Shown here piece after piece: positions 16,565 through 25,246 of a DNA stretch of 64,000 nucleotides. How positions within the stretch are numbered: the first letter of the stretch is position 1; each line of letters starts with the position of its first letter. The DNA is from an uncultured Eubacteriales bacterium (GTDB lineage Bacteria; Bacillota; Clostridia; Oscillospirales; Oscillospiraceae). A program made the position numbers and the translations under genes. The notes beneath the pieces were generated by a model. The model was not told the origin of the DNA, searched no databases, and saw only the letters and a program-made list of their open reading frames with translations. Location: the NCBI GenBank assembly GCA_900545925.1, contig URAZ01000008.1, positions 1 through 64,000 of the forward strand, in the 5' to 3' direction.

Positions 16565-17317
16565 TTAAACTCTCGTTGCTTTTATCATCCACTTCATGGG
16601 CAGGATCTTGGCCACGAAGCGATAGAACTTGTTAAATACGGTCGGCGTGTAGAACGTCCGGCCCTTTTTCGCCGCCCGAATTGTCCCGGCAACAACCTTT
16701 ACGGGGTCACACCATGGAATATTGCCGAACAGGTCATGGTCGCCCGCGGCATCGAAGAACTCGGTCTTCATGGGGCCGGGACAGACGGCTGTGACGGAAA
16801 TGCCCTTGGGCCGCAACTCGTCGGCGATGCCGCCGGTAAAGGCGGAGACATACGCCTTGGAGGCGCTGTAGACCGTCATGCGGGGCGTAGGGCAGAAAGC
16901 CGCGATGGACGAGACGTTGATGATCTTCGCCCCGCGCGTCATAAATGGAATAACTGTCTGCGTGACCATGGTCAGCGCACGGACATTGAGGTCAACGACA
17001 CGCATAACATCTGCTGAGGTCGCGCCGAAGCCGATATTGCCCGTCGTGCCGCAGCCCGCGTTATTGACGAGCACGCGCACGTCGGCCTTCTGCTCGGCAA
17101 GCTTTTCGCCGAGATAGCGGAAGCTTTTGGGGTCGAGCAGGTTCAGGCCCATGCAGACAAATTTCTTGTCCGGGAACTGCTGGGCCAACTCTTCAAGTTT
17201 GCCCACGCGACGGGCGATAAGCCAGAATTCCTCGATCTCCGGGAATTCCCGCACAAGCTGGCGCGTGAACTCCGCGCCAAGCCCGGCGGACGCACCGGTT
17301 ATGACGGCCGCGGTCAT
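16565..17317 (-). CDS. Short-chain dehydrogenase/reductase
   Basis: A 250-residue SDR oxidoreductase. The Rossmann nucleotide loop TGASAGLG is at residues 7-14, NNAG is near 88, and the catalytic triad is represented by VSSIAAF and YSASK (Tyr-x-x-x-Lys). CPGP near residue 180 completes the classical pattern, and the C-terminal extension ends in a basic stretch. It belongs to the classical SDR group related to DltE/YqjQ-like enzymes; the substrate is unknown. Its ATG overlaps the cyclophilin stop by four bases, so it is the last protein gene of the long operon. Confidence 0.85.
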   Translation of the reverse strand: MTAAVITGASAGLGAEFTRQLVREFPEIEEFWLIARRVGKLEELAQQFPDKKFVCMGLNLLDPKSFRYLGEKLAEQKADVRVLVNNAGCGTTGNIGFGATSADVMRVVDLNVRALTMVTQTVIPFMTRGAKIINVSSIAAFCPTPRMTVYSASKAYVSAFTGGIADELRPKGISVTAVCPGPMKTEFFDAAGDHDLFGNIPWCDPVKVVAGTIRAAKKGRTFYTPTVFNKFYRFVAKILPMKWMIKATRV

Positions 17318-17853
17318 CCGCGTCCGTAGGGGTCGCGGAGTTTATCGGGCTCGGGGTATTCCTCACCCTTGGTGTCAACGCGGATGGAAGCAATCTTCTG
17401 CTCAGTAAGCGGACGGTCGTTCCCGTCGGTCTTCACAGCGGCGATCTTGTCAACGACATCCATGCCCTCCAGCACCTTGCCAAACGCGGCGTACTGGCCA
17501 TCGAGGAATTCGCCGTCCTCGTGCATGATGAAGAACTGGCTGCCGGCGGAGTTGGCTGCCTGCGCGCGGGCCATAGAAAGAACACCGCGCTTGTGGCTGA
17601 GGTTATTCTTCACGCCGTTCAGTTTGAACTCGCCCTTGATGCAGTAGCCGGGACCGCCGGTGCCGGTGCCCTTGGGGCAGCCGCCCTGGATCATGAAGCC
17701 AGAGATGACGCGGTGGAAGATCAGGCCGTCGTAAAAGCCCTTGTTTGCAAGGGAGATCATGTTGCGGACGCTCTGCGGCGCCTTCTCGGGGTAGAGTTCA
17801 CAGACGATTTTGCCGCCATCTGTCATTGTAATGGTCATAATGGGATTTTCCAT
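17314..17853 (-). CDS. Cyclophilin-type peptidyl-prolyl cis-trans isomerase
   Basis: A 179-residue cyclophilin that catalyses proline isomerisation during protein folding. Typical segments are visible: FHRVISGFMIQGGCPKGTGTGGPGY, then LSMARAQAANSAGSQFF, then YAAFGKVLEGMDVVD. The FHR and QGG catalytic-site residues are kept. There is no signal peptide, so it acts in the cytoplasm. A ribosome binding site (GGACGGTAATCC) lies just upstream of the ATG, four bases after the smpB stop codon. The C-terminal 20 residues are a polar extension. Confidence 0.9.
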   Translation of the reverse strand: MENPIMTITMTDGGKIVCELYPEKAPQSVRNMISLANKGFYDGLIFHRVISGFMIQGGCPKGTGTGGPGYCIKGEFKLNGVKNNLSHKRGVLSMARAQAANSAGSQFFIMHEDGEFLDGQYAAFGKVLEGMDVVDKIAAVKTDGNDRPLTEQKIASIRVDTKGEEYPEPDKLRDPYGRG

Positions 17854-17857
17854 AGGA

Positions 17858-18313
17858 TTACCGTCCTTTCATTGCGCGGTCGATCTGGCGCTTGGCGTCT
17901 TTCTTTGCGGCGTCGTCTCGCTTGTCGTAGAGTTTCTTGCCTCTTGCGAGCGCAACCTCGACCTTGACGAGACTGCCGCGGAAATAGACGCTCAGCGGGA
18001 TCAGCGCATATCCGTCCTGTTTCACCTTGCCGTATAGCCGCATGATCTCACGCTTGTGCATGAGGAGCCTGCGCGGGCGAAGCGGGTCTTTGTTGAAGAT
18101 ATTGCCCTGCTCGTAGGGTGCGATGTGCATCTGCCGGATGAACAGCTGGCCGTCCTTGATCTGACACCATGCTTCCTTCAGACTGAGCGTGCCGAGGCGG
18201 ATGGATTTGACCTCGGTTCCGGTGAGTTCGATGCCGGCCTCGAATTTTTCATCGATGAAATATTCATGGACCGCTTTCTGGTTCCGCGCGGCGATCTTCA
18301 CGCCCTCCGCCAT
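17858..18313 (-). CDS. smpB: SsrA-binding protein SmpB
   Basis: A 151-residue RNA-binding protein that carries tmRNA to stalled ribosomes. Recognisable segments are RNQKAVHEYFIDEKFEAGIELTG near the start, TEVKSIRLG, and the basic tail GKKLYDKRDDAAKKDAKRQIDRAMKGR needed in the decoding site. ATG at 18313 is preferred to a GTG nine bases upstream because GGAGG has the correct spacing and MAEGVKIAARN matches the family start. It lies in the translation-related operon, and its RNA partner is encoded 1.3 kb downstream on the same strand. Confidence 0.95.
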   Translation of the reverse strand: MAEGVKIAARNQKAVHEYFIDEKFEAGIELTGTEVKSIRLGTLSLKEAWCQIKDGQLFIRQMHIAPYEQGNIFNKDPLRPRRLLMHKREIMRLYGKVKQDGYALIPLSVYFRGSLVKVEVALARGKKLYDKRDDAAKKDAKRQIDRAMKGR

Positions 18314-18349
18314 TGAACACACCTCCCTCCGGCAATCATACGATGTGTA

Positions 18350-18910
18350 TTATATGTCAATTATATCAGCCATGTCAAGCGTTTTCCGGTACTGCGTGTA
18401 CCGGACGACACGGTTCAGCAGATATTGTTGAAATGCGCGGCACTGCTGCGCGCTTAGATTCCGGTTTGCCATGATGACAAGCGGAACAATGGGACCGCCG
18501 CCCTGAAATGGAAGCTGCACATGGCCATACGGCTGCGCACACAGGCCGTTTCGCTCGTAAAAATGCTTGCGTCGGCAGGTAATCTCATCCTCCGGCGGTT
18601 CGATCTCCAGAATCAAAGGCTTGTCCTGCGTCAGCAGCTGCCGGAGAATCGTGCTGCCAGTCCCGTGGCCGCGCAGAGACGGCTGAACAGCAAAATGTTC
18701 AAGATAGCAGAAGTCTTCCGTCTCCCATAAGAACACATCCGCCAGAAGCACGCCATCCTCGACTGCACCGAGCGGGGAAAAGTCCGCATCCTGCAGCGCG
18801 CGCAGGTGATCTTCCCGCATACGCCGCTCGTTGGGCGGGAAGCTAGCTTCGTAAAGGGTAAACGACGCTTCAAACAGCGGATGGGAAGCGTCAATGCGTG
18901 TAAGCTTCAT
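18350..18910 (-). CDS. GNAT-family N-acetyltransferase
   Basis: A 186-residue GNAT enzyme. LEHFAVQPSLRGHGTGSTILRQLL near residue 70 is the acetyl-CoA-binding motif A (R-x-x-G-x-G/T), followed by the LEIEPPEDE strand and HFYERNGL, the typical motif B. The acceptor is unknown. The ATG overlaps the ribF stop by four bases, so it is translationally coupled in the operon. It could modify a protein or a small molecule; neighbours give no specific hint. Confidence 0.8.
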   Translation of the reverse strand: MKLTRIDASHPLFEASFTLYEASFPPNERRMREDHLRALQDADFSPLGAVEDGVLLADVFLWETEDFCYLEHFAVQPSLRGHGTGSTILRQLLTQDKPLILEIEPPEDEITCRRKHFYERNGLCAQPYGHVQLPFQGGGPIVPLVIMANRNLSAQQCRAFQQYLLNRVVRYTQYRKTLDMADIIDI

Positions 18911-19800
18911 CTCTGATAAAAGTCCGCGATCAGCTGCCGGTCATACAAAACGCGGTCACGCAGCGCCTGCACGCTTTCAAAGCGCAGTTCCCCGCGGATA
19001 TGATCCTCCAGCCAGATTGCAAGTTCCTTTCCATATAGATTGCCGGAGAAGCCGATCAGATTGGCCTCCAGCACCGGCGCTTGCAGCGCGCCAAGCGTCG
19101 GATGGACACCGATATTGACGCAGGCAGGATAGTGCCTGCCGTCAAGTTCCGCCTCCGCGCGGTAGACGCCGAAGGCCGGGACGAGCACATCCGGAGAAAA
19201 AATCAGATTGGCCGTCGGGAACCCCAGTCCCGCACCACGGCCCGCACCCTTCTGCACAATGCCGGTGACAAGCTGGCCGTGGCCAAGCAGGCGCGCGGCA
19301 GCCTTGCAATCACCGGCGCGCAAAAGCGCGCGGATGGTTGTTGAACTAACGCACTGCCCGTCCAGCTGAATTTCCGGGATCACGTCGCAGCCGACGCCGA
19401 GTGCGCAGCACTTTTCGCGCAGCCGCGCGGGATTCCCCTGTCCCCGGTCGCCGAAGTGAAAATCATGCCCGCAAACCACATGGCGGGCGCGCAGCCGCCG
19501 AACGAGATAGTCCTCAACGAAGACCTCCCACGGCATGTGCATCATCGCCTCATCAAAGTGTGCAAAAAGTACTTCCTCAACGCCGCAGAGCCTGCGCATG
19601 AGAAACTCACGCTCGGCCATCGTGTTGAGAAGCGGAACGCGCGTTCCGAACACAAGCGTATCCGGATGCGTATCAAAACTCATGGCCGCCGGTGTAAGGC
19701 CCAGTTCCTGCGCGCGCTGCCGCGTTTTGTTCAAAAGTGCAGCGTGGCCCAGATGGATGCCGTCAAAAAATCCGAGCGCCAAAACGCGGTCATGTTGCAA
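18907..19800 (-). CDS. ribF: Bifunctional riboflavin kinase / FAD synthetase
   Basis: A 297-residue enzyme that phosphorylates riboflavin to FMN and adenylates FMN to FAD. The N-terminal FAD synthetase part has GFFDGIHLGH near residue 10 and the SSTTIR motif near 153. The C-terminal flavokinase has GAGLGFPTANL near 190 and ENLIGFSGNLYG-like segments. It follows truB, with an 11-base overlap, as in many Firmicutes. This start gives the typical family length. Confidence 0.93.
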   Translation of the reverse strand: MQHDRVLALGFFDGIHLGHAALLNKTRQRAQELGLTPAAMSFDTHPDTLVFGTRVPLLNTMAEREFLMRRLCGVEEVLFAHFDEAMMHMPWEVFVEDYLVRRLRARHVVCGHDFHFGDRGQGNPARLREKCCALGVGCDVIPEIQLDGQCVSSTTIRALLRAGDCKAAARLLGHGQLVTGIVQKGAGRGAGLGFPTANLIFSPDVLVPAFGVYRAEAELDGRHYPACVNIGVHPTLGALQAPVLEANLIGFSGNLYGKELAIWLEDHIRGELRFESVQALRDRVLYDRQLIADFYQR

Positions 19801-20680
19801 GTGTGTTCACCTCGAAAAAACTCTTGATGGTGGTAAGTACCCCATTTTCCACACGGCCAAGCAGCAAAAATTCGCCGTCCTCGGCGTAAACGCGGTAAGT
19901 ACCGAAGCTGAATTGCCAGTCCTTGACCTGCGCGCCGTTTTTGAGTTTTGCAGCCTGTCCCATCGTGACGATGAGCGGCGGATGCGCCGAAAAGACCGCG
20001 TCAACGGGCATGAGCAGCTGCTGCGGGTCGTGCTCCGCCGCAAACTCCAGCACCTGCTGCATGGTAACGGCCTGCGAAAGCGCAAAGCTGCCCGCCCGTG
20101 TCCGGCGCAGAGCCGACATACACCCGCCGCAGCCGAGCGCGCGGCCCAGATCGTGGCAAAGCGTGCGGACATACGTCCCCTTGGAGCAGCGGACGCGGAG
20201 GGTAAACTCCGTCCCCTCCCCTTCCAGCAGTTCCAACTCATGAATGGTGATGCTGCGGGGCTTGCGCTCAATCTCCTTGCCCTTGCGGGCTAGTTCATAA
20301 AGCTTCTGGCCACCAATTTTAACGGCGGAATACATGGGCGGGATTTGCTCGATGGGGCCAAGGAACTGCGCAAGTGCGGCCTGAACTGCCTCCCGCGTGG
20401 CAGTCACGGGATGCGTTTCGAGAATATTCCCGCTCGTATCCTGCGTGTCGGTCACAACGCCGAGGCAAAGGCCTGCGATGTATTCCTTTTCCGCCGATTC
20501 CAGAAATTCTGCCGCTCTTGTCGCGCGGCCGATAAAAATGGGCAGAACGCCGGTTGCCATCGGGTCGAGCGTGCCGCCATGGCCGACACGGCGTTCATGA
20601 AACACGCCGCGCAGCTTGGCGGCCACGTCCTGACTCGTCCAACCGGCGCTCTTGTCAATCACAAGGATTCCGTTTGCCAT
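19790..20680 (-). CDS. truB: tRNA pseudouridine-55 synthase TruB
   Basis: A 296-residue enzyme converting U55 of tRNA to pseudouridine. The N-terminus has GILVIDKSAGWTSQDV, and GHGGTLDPMATGVLP near residue 36 carries the catalytic Asp. SCSKGTYVRTL (here RCSKGTYVRTLCHDLG) near residue 173 is the second family signature. The C-terminal 80 residues fit a short PUA-like region. It sits between nrnA and ribF in the classical nusA-infB operon. A GGAGA site precedes the ATG. Confidence 0.95.
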   Translation of the reverse strand: MANGILVIDKSAGWTSQDVAAKLRGVFHERRVGHGGTLDPMATGVLPIFIGRATRAAEFLESAEKEYIAGLCLGVVTDTQDTSGNILETHPVTATREAVQAALAQFLGPIEQIPPMYSAVKIGGQKLYELARKGKEIERKPRSITIHELELLEGEGTEFTLRVRCSKGTYVRTLCHDLGRALGCGGCMSALRRTRAGSFALSQAVTMQQVLEFAAEHDPQQLLMPVDAVFSAHPPLIVTMGQAAKLKNGAQVKDWQFSFGTYRVYAEDGEFLLLGRVENGVLTTIKSFFEVNTLAT

Positions 20681-20690
20681 AGGCTCTCCT

Positions 20691-21638
20691 TCAAAGCTTC
20701 ACGCCGCTGTCGCGCAGCGCTTGTAAAACGGCTGTTTTCGCGCCCTCAATGCCGCCGGGGACACTGGCCCCCGCCGCAGCGGCATGGCCGCCGCCGCCGA
20801 GCAGGCCGCAAATCTTCGCCGCGTCATACGGCGCTTCGGTGCGCAGGCTGATCTTCCCGAGGCCGTCCTCGACCTCGCGGATCATGACGCCGATCTGCAC
20901 GCCCTCGATGCTGCGGGCGAAGCCGGAGATCGAGTCCAGATCGTCCTCGGTGACGAAAAACTCTGCAAGCAAACTCTTCGGCATGACGCACATACCGACG
21001 GCTCCGTTCGCGTAAAACTCCATGGTCTCCGTCAGCTTTGCCTCCAGCCGGAGGCGGGAAAAACTCTTGGTATCGAAAAAAAACTTGTTGATAGGATACA
21101 CGTCCGCGCCCGCTTCGATCAGCGCAGCCGCCGTGCGATGGGTATTGGACGTAGTGTTGGAAAACTTGAAACAGCCCGTATCCGTCGAGATCGCCACATA
21201 CAGACACTCCGCGATCCGCTTTGTAACGGTCACGCCGAGTTCCAGCAGGATTGCATGAATGATCTCGCCGCAGGCAGCCTTGTCCGCTTCGACAAGCTTC
21301 GGGCAGGTGAGTGAATTGCTGCCGTGATGATCGACCGCGCAGACGGGGATAAGGCCCATGTGCACAGCATCAAAGGACAAAAGGCCCTCGGACGCGATAT
21401 CCGCAGAAATAATGGTCGCGCCCGCGGGCAGTGCCCCGCAGACAAGCCCGTCCAAAAACGGGGTGAAGCGCGGTGTGAACTGCTCGTTCGTCAGGACGAA
21501 CGCCGTCTTTCCAAGCTGCCGCAGTCCGAGGCACAGCGCGCTTGCGCTGCCGATGGTATCGCCGTCCGGGCGGCGGTGGGTCAGAATGACAAAGTTGTCA
21601 TGCGCGCGCGCAAACGCGCAGAATTCAGCCCTCGTCAT
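20691..21638 (-). CDS. nrnA: DHH-family oligoribonuclease / pAp phosphatase NrnA
   Basis: A 315-residue DHH/DHHA1 phosphoesterase. HRRPDGDTIGSA near residue 20 and VDHHGSN near residue 110 are the metal-binding motifs, and the C-terminal GGGGHAAAAG segment is the DHHA1 glycine loop. NrnA degrades short RNA oligonucleotides and dephosphorylates pAp. The ATG at 21638 is preferred: it has GGAGG upstream and overlaps the rbfA end by 14 bases, whereas an upstream start would add an unlikely Arg-rich leader. Confidence 0.9.
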   Translation of the reverse strand: MTRAEFCAFARAHDNFVILTHRRPDGDTIGSASALCLGLRQLGKTAFVLTNEQFTPRFTPFLDGLVCGALPAGATIISADIASEGLLSFDAVHMGLIPVCAVDHHGSNSLTCPKLVEADKAACGEIIHAILLELGVTVTKRIAECLYVAISTDTGCFKFSNTTSNTHRTAAALIEAGADVYPINKFFFDTKSFSRLRLEAKLTETMEFYANGAVGMCVMPKSLLAEFFVTEDDLDSISGFARSIEGVQIGVMIREVEDGLGKISLRTEAPYDAAKICGLLGGGGHAAAAGASVPGGIEGAKTAVLQALRDSGVKL

Positions 21639-22005
21639 TGGCCTTCTCCGCCTCCCGCGCAGCCTCCTGCCGTTCAAGCTTCTCGAGAAGATCGAACATG
21701 TGCGCGCCGTATTTGAGAGAATCGTCGAGCGTGAAGACGAGTTCCGGCGTATAGCGCAGCTGTAACCGGCTGCCGAGTTCGCGCCGCAGCCAGCCGCCCG
21801 CAGATTTTAGTCCGCGCAGCGCGTCCTGCGACCGGGCCTCTTCCAGCACGCTCACATAAATTTTACTGTAGCGCAGATCAGGCGTGGTGTCCACGCGCGT
21901 GATGGAGATCATGGTCTGCACCCGCGGGTCTTTGAGTGAGCGGATCAGTTCCGCCAGTTCCCGCTGGATCTCCTCATTGATCCGGCCGATTCGATTGGAA
22001 GCCAT
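21625..22005 (-). CDS. rbfA: Ribosome-binding factor A
   Basis: A 126-residue KH-type protein needed for late 30S maturation and 16S 5'-end processing. NRIGRINEEIQRELAELI at the start and DPRVQ near residue 28 are typical, as is the VYVSVL-type strand (KIYVSVLEE). The C-terminal tail is Glu/Ala rich. It follows infB with a 63-base gap containing a hairpin. AAGGAGG precedes ATG. Confidence 0.94.
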   Translation of the reverse strand: MASNRIGRINEEIQRELAELIRSLKDPRVQTMISITRVDTTPDLRYSKIYVSVLEEARSQDALRGLKSAGGWLRRELGSRLQLRYTPELVFTLDDSLKYGAHMFDLLEKLERQEAAREAEKANDEG

Positions 22006-22030
22006 AGTACCTCCTTGTAAACAATCAGGC

Positions 22031-22060
22031 TGGTCAGCGCCGTTTTTTCGGCGCTGACCA
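22031..22060. repeat. Hairpin in the infB-rbfA gap
   Basis: TGGTCAGCGCCG and CGGCGCTGACCA form a perfect 12-bp stem around six T on the plus strand (six A on the coding minus strand). There is no T-run after it on the coding strand, so it is more likely an RNA-processing or stability element than a terminator. Confidence 0.5.
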
Positions 22061-22068
22061 TACCGGCT

Positions 22069-24516
22069 TTACTCCTTGATCTGCTCCATAACGAAGCACT
22101 CGAAAATGTCGCCCTCCTTGATGTCGTTGAACTTTTCAATCGACATGCCGCATTCGTAGCCTGCGGAGACCTCCTTGACCGCGTCCTTGAAGCGCTGCAG
22201 GGAGCCAAGCTTTCCTTCATGGATGACGATATTGTCGCGCAGGACGCGGACAGACGCGTCGCGCGTGATCTTGCCGTCCTTGACATAGCAGCCTGCAATG
22301 GTGCCGATGGCGGAAACCTTGTAGGTCTGTCGCACCTCGGCGTGACCAATGATGGCCTCGCGGAACTTGGGCGCGAGCATGCCCTTCATGGCATCGGTGA
22401 TCTCGTTGATGGCATCATAAATGACGCGGTACATCCGCATATCGACCTTGTCGCGCTTTGCGGCAGCCTGGGCCAGTTCGTTCGGGCGGACGTTAAAGCC
22501 GATGACGATGGCGTTGGACGTAGAGGCAAGCAGAATATCGGATTCGTTGATCGCGCCGACACCCGCATGAATGACGCGCACGCGCACTTCCTCGTTCGAC
22601 AGCTTTTCGAGCGAAGCCTTGACGGCCTCGGCCGAGCCCTGCACGTCTGCCTTGACGATGAGGTTCAACTCCTTCATCTCGCCTTCCTGCAGCTTGGAGA
22701 AGAGGCTCTCGAGCGTAACCTTCTGATTCAGCTTGTTGGCGTCGTCCTTGATCTTCTGCTTGCGCTGTTCGACCAGCTGACGCGCCATACGCTCGTCGGA
22801 AACGACGCTGAACTCGTCGCCGGGAGACGGGACCTCAGCAAGACCGGTGATCTCGACCGGAACGGACGGGCCTGCCTCCTTGACCTGCGCGCCCTTGTCG
22901 TTCGTCATGACACGCACGCGGCCCACAGCCGTGCCCGCAATGATAAGGTCGGACTGACGCAGCGTGCCGTTCTGGACAAGCAGCGTCGCAATCGGGCCGC
23001 GGTTCTTATCCAGACGCGCTTCAAGAACGCAGCCCTTGCCCGCACGGTTCGGGTTGGCCTTGAGTTCTTCCATCTCAGCGGTCAGAATGACCGTCTCAAG
23101 CAGTTCGTCGATGCCTGCGCCCGTCTTGGCAGAGATCTTACAAACCTCTGTTTCGCCGCCCCATTCAGACGGTGTCAGACCGTGCTCGGTCAGCTGGGTC
23201 AGGATGCGGTCGGGGTTTGCACCGTGCTTATCCATCTTATTGACAGCTACAATGATGGGAATTTTGGCCGCCTTGGCGTGATTGATGGCCTCGATGGTCT
23301 GCGGCATAATGCCGTCGTCAGCGGCGACAACGAGAATGGCGATATCGGTGCACATGGCGCCGCGCGCGCGCATCTCGGTAAAGGCCGCATGGCCCGGAGT
23401 GTCGAGGAAGGTGATAGGCTGGCCGTTGATCTCAACGGTATACGCGCCGATGTGCTGCGTAATACCGCCGGCCTCTCCGGCTGCAACCTTTGCATGACGG
23501 ATATAGTCGAGCAGACTCGTCTTACCGTGGTCAACGTGGCCCATGACAACCACGACCGGCGGACGGGTGACAAGTTCGTCTGCGGTATCCTGATGGTCGT
23601 CAAACAGGCGCTCTTCGATGGTGACGATGACCTCGTGTTCGACCTTGCAGCCGAGTTCCGTCGCAACGAATTCCGCCGTGTCAAAATCGATGGTCTGGTT
23701 GACCGTCGCCATCACGCCGTTCTTAAGCAGGCACTTGATGACCTCGGCCACCGTCTTTTTCATGCGGGAGGCCAGTTCGCCGACTGTGATCTCGTCAGGG
23801 ATCTTGACGACCAGCTGCGCCTTTTTGGCGATTTCAAGCTGAAGCCGGCGCATTTTCTCCTGCTCCTCAGAGCGGGACTTTGTGCCGAAGCGCTTGGCCT
23901 GCTGCTGCTTTTTGTTCTTATTGCCGATCTTCTGCTTGCCGCTGGAATAATTCTGTACGCGGTCGGAGACAAGCGAATCGACGCGGTCGTCATAACGGTC
24001 GGCATTGACCGTGACGGCGCTGGTGTCGATGACGCGGCGCTCGCGCTTACGCTCAGGCTGCGGCTGTTTGGCGGCCTGCTGGGCGTTTTGCTGCTGCGGG
24101 CGCTGCGGATTCTGGCTGCCCTGCGGCTGTGCCGGGCGCTGGCCGTTCTGCTGCTGCGGACGCGGCGCATTATTCTGCTGCGGACGCGGCGGATTCTGGC
24201 CGCCCTGCGGGCGCGGCTGGTTCCCGTTCTGGCTACTTTGCGCGGGCGCGGCAGGCTTGGCCTGCTGTGCGGGCGCAGGTGCAGGAGCGGGAGTCTCCTT
24301 CTTTGCTGCGGCTGCAGCAAAGACCTGCTCGATCGAATCAATCTGGTTCTGCTGCGTGATATAGTCAAAAATCACGTTCAGCTGGTCTTCCGTCAAATTC
24401 TGGGAGCTGCTTTTCGGCTTTTCATAGAACTTCCCGACGATCTCGATCAGCTTCTTGGCCGGCATCGCAAAATCGTCCGCGACATCCTTGATCTTCTGTT
24501 TCACTTCAATACTCAA
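22069..24516 (-). CDS. infB: Translation initiation factor IF-2
   Basis: About 815 residues. It is the GTPase that brings initiator tRNA to the ribosome. An IF2-N domain (residues 1-55) is followed by a low-complexity Gln/Pro/Asn/Ala linker (about 75-155) and a basic region. The G domain then has GHVDHGKTS (G1), DTPGHAAF (G3) and NKMDK (G4), and domains II-IV reach the C-terminus. A TTG at 24516 has GGAGG at good spacing; a GTG at 24525 would start directly on that site, so TTG is preferred. It lies in the rimP-nusA-infB-rbfA operon. Confidence 0.95.
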   Translation of the reverse strand: MSIEVKQKIKDVADDFAMPAKKLIEIVGKFYEKPKSSSQNLTEDQLNVIFDYITQQNQIDSIEQVFAAAAAKKETPAPAPAPAQQAKPAAPAQSSQNGNQPRPQGGQNPPRPQQNNAPRPQQQNGQRPAQPQGSQNPQRPQQQNAQQAAKQPQPERKRERRVIDTSAVTVNADRYDDRVDSLVSDRVQNYSSGKQKIGNKNKKQQQAKRFGTKSRSEEQEKMRRLQLEIAKKAQLVVKIPDEITVGELASRMKKTVAEVIKCLLKNGVMATVNQTIDFDTAEFVATELGCKVEHEVIVTIEERLFDDHQDTADELVTRPPVVVVMGHVDHGKTSLLDYIRHAKVAAGEAGGITQHIGAYTVEINGQPITFLDTPGHAAFTEMRARGAMCTDIAILVVAADDGIMPQTIEAINHAKAAKIPIIVAVNKMDKHGANPDRILTQLTEHGLTPSEWGGETEVCKISAKTGAGIDELLETVILTAEMEELKANPNRAGKGCVLEARLDKNRGPIATLLVQNGTLRQSDLIIAGTAVGRVRVMTNDKGAQVKEAGPSVPVEITGLAEVPSPGDEFSVVSDERMARQLVEQRKQKIKDDANKLNQKVTLESLFSKLQEGEMKELNLIVKADVQGSAEAVKASLEKLSNEEVRVRVIHAGVGAINESDILLASTSNAIVIGFNVRPNELAQAAAKRDKVDMRMYRVIYDAINEITDAMKGMLAPKFREAIIGHAEVRQTYKVSAIGTIAGCYVKDGKITRDASVRVLRDNIVIHEGKLGSLQRFKDAVKEVSAGYECGMSIEKFNDIKEGDIFECFVMEQIKE

Positions 24517-24531
24517 TACAGCCACCTCCAG

Positions 24532-24954
24532 TTATTTCTTCCCTGTTTTAACATTCTTCCTGTGCGCCTGTGCTTCCTGCCGGCGCTTCAAGACGCGCTG
24601 CGCCTGCACGGTCAGCTGGGCCAGGATCTCAGCATGTGCCTCATCGCCCAGTGCCTCAAGAAACGATTTTGCAAACGCGGGATCGGTAAATGCGCACAGC
24701 GCACAGGCATTGCAGCCCAGTCCGTCTCCCAACTCATCTTTTGTATACGGCACACAGATATACGGGCATTTTCCGCCCGAAACAAAGGATCTCGCCCGGC
24801 GGAAGGTATGATCGCCGGCATCCTTTGCAACCAATAGAAGCTTCGCTCTGCCGCCGCGGCAGGCGATGCCGACCGGTTCTTCCCCGATCTCCAGAAGCCG
24901 CGCGCGGCGGGCAAGGCCCAGCAGGCGCAGCGCCTTTTGCTGCTGATCAGTCAT
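24532..24954 (-). CDS. ylxQ: L7Ae-family RNA-binding protein YlxQ
   Basis: A 140-residue protein with an L7Ae/L30e/Gadd45-type fold at residues 5-100 (LRLLGLARRARLLEIG, AKLLLVAKDAGD). It occupies the normal YlxQ place between ylxR and infB. YlxQ-like proteins bind kink-turn RNA. Its C-terminal 35 residues are basic and likely unstructured. The start overlaps the ylxR end by eight bases. Some family members are annotated as ribosomal L7Ae-like proteins; the exact RNA target is unknown. Confidence 0.85.
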   Translation of the reverse strand: MTDQQQKALRLLGLARRARLLEIGEEPVGIACRGGRAKLLLVAKDAGDHTFRRARSFVSGGKCPYICVPYTKDELGDGLGCNACALCAFTDPAFAKSFLEALGDEAHAEILAQLTVQAQRVLKRRQEAQAHRKNVKTGKK

Positions 24955-25219
24955 GGCCGCCCGCCTCCATTCTCAAAAGAAGCTGGTCGTAGATCTCCTG
25001 TGGAATCTGGCAGTCAAGCCCCCGCTCGAGCGCCTTGGACTTGATCGCCCGTTTGAGACACTCGGTCTGCGGGCAGACGTAAGCGCCCCGCCCAGGAGCC
25101 TTACCGCGAAAATCGAGAGAAATCTCCCCTTCCGGGCTTCTGACCACGCGGACCAGTTCTTTTTTCGCCTTCATTTCCCGGCAGCCAACGCATTGGCGCA
25201 TGGGAATTTTTTTTTGCAT
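24947..25219 (-). CDS. ylxR: YlxR-family (RnpM) RNA-binding protein
   Basis: A 90-residue DUF448 protein. MRQCVGCREMKAKKELVRVVR and GRGAYVCPQTECLKRAIKS are the family signatures, including four cysteines that may bind metal in this member. The B. subtilis family has been renamed RnpM, a modulator of RNase P. It lies between nusA and ylxQ as in most Firmicutes. AAAAGGAGG precedes ATG at 25219. Confidence 0.9.
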   Translation of the reverse strand: MQKKIPMRQCVGCREMKAKKELVRVVRSPEGEISLDFRGKAPGRGAYVCPQTECLKRAIKSKALERGLDCQIPQEIYDQLLLRMEAGGHD

Positions 25220-25246
25220 ATGCGCGCCTCCTTTTCAGAAGCAGGC

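Noticed and set aside
16091..17017. Short open frames across tmRNA and the start of the SDR region
   Set aside because: The region is fully explained by tmRNA (paired ends, CCA, tag) and the SDR gene.
22219..24837. Long plus-strand open frame opposite infB
   Set aside because: Antisense shadow of IF-2; leucine/aspartate-rich composition with no recognisable family. The minus-strand gene explains the sequence.
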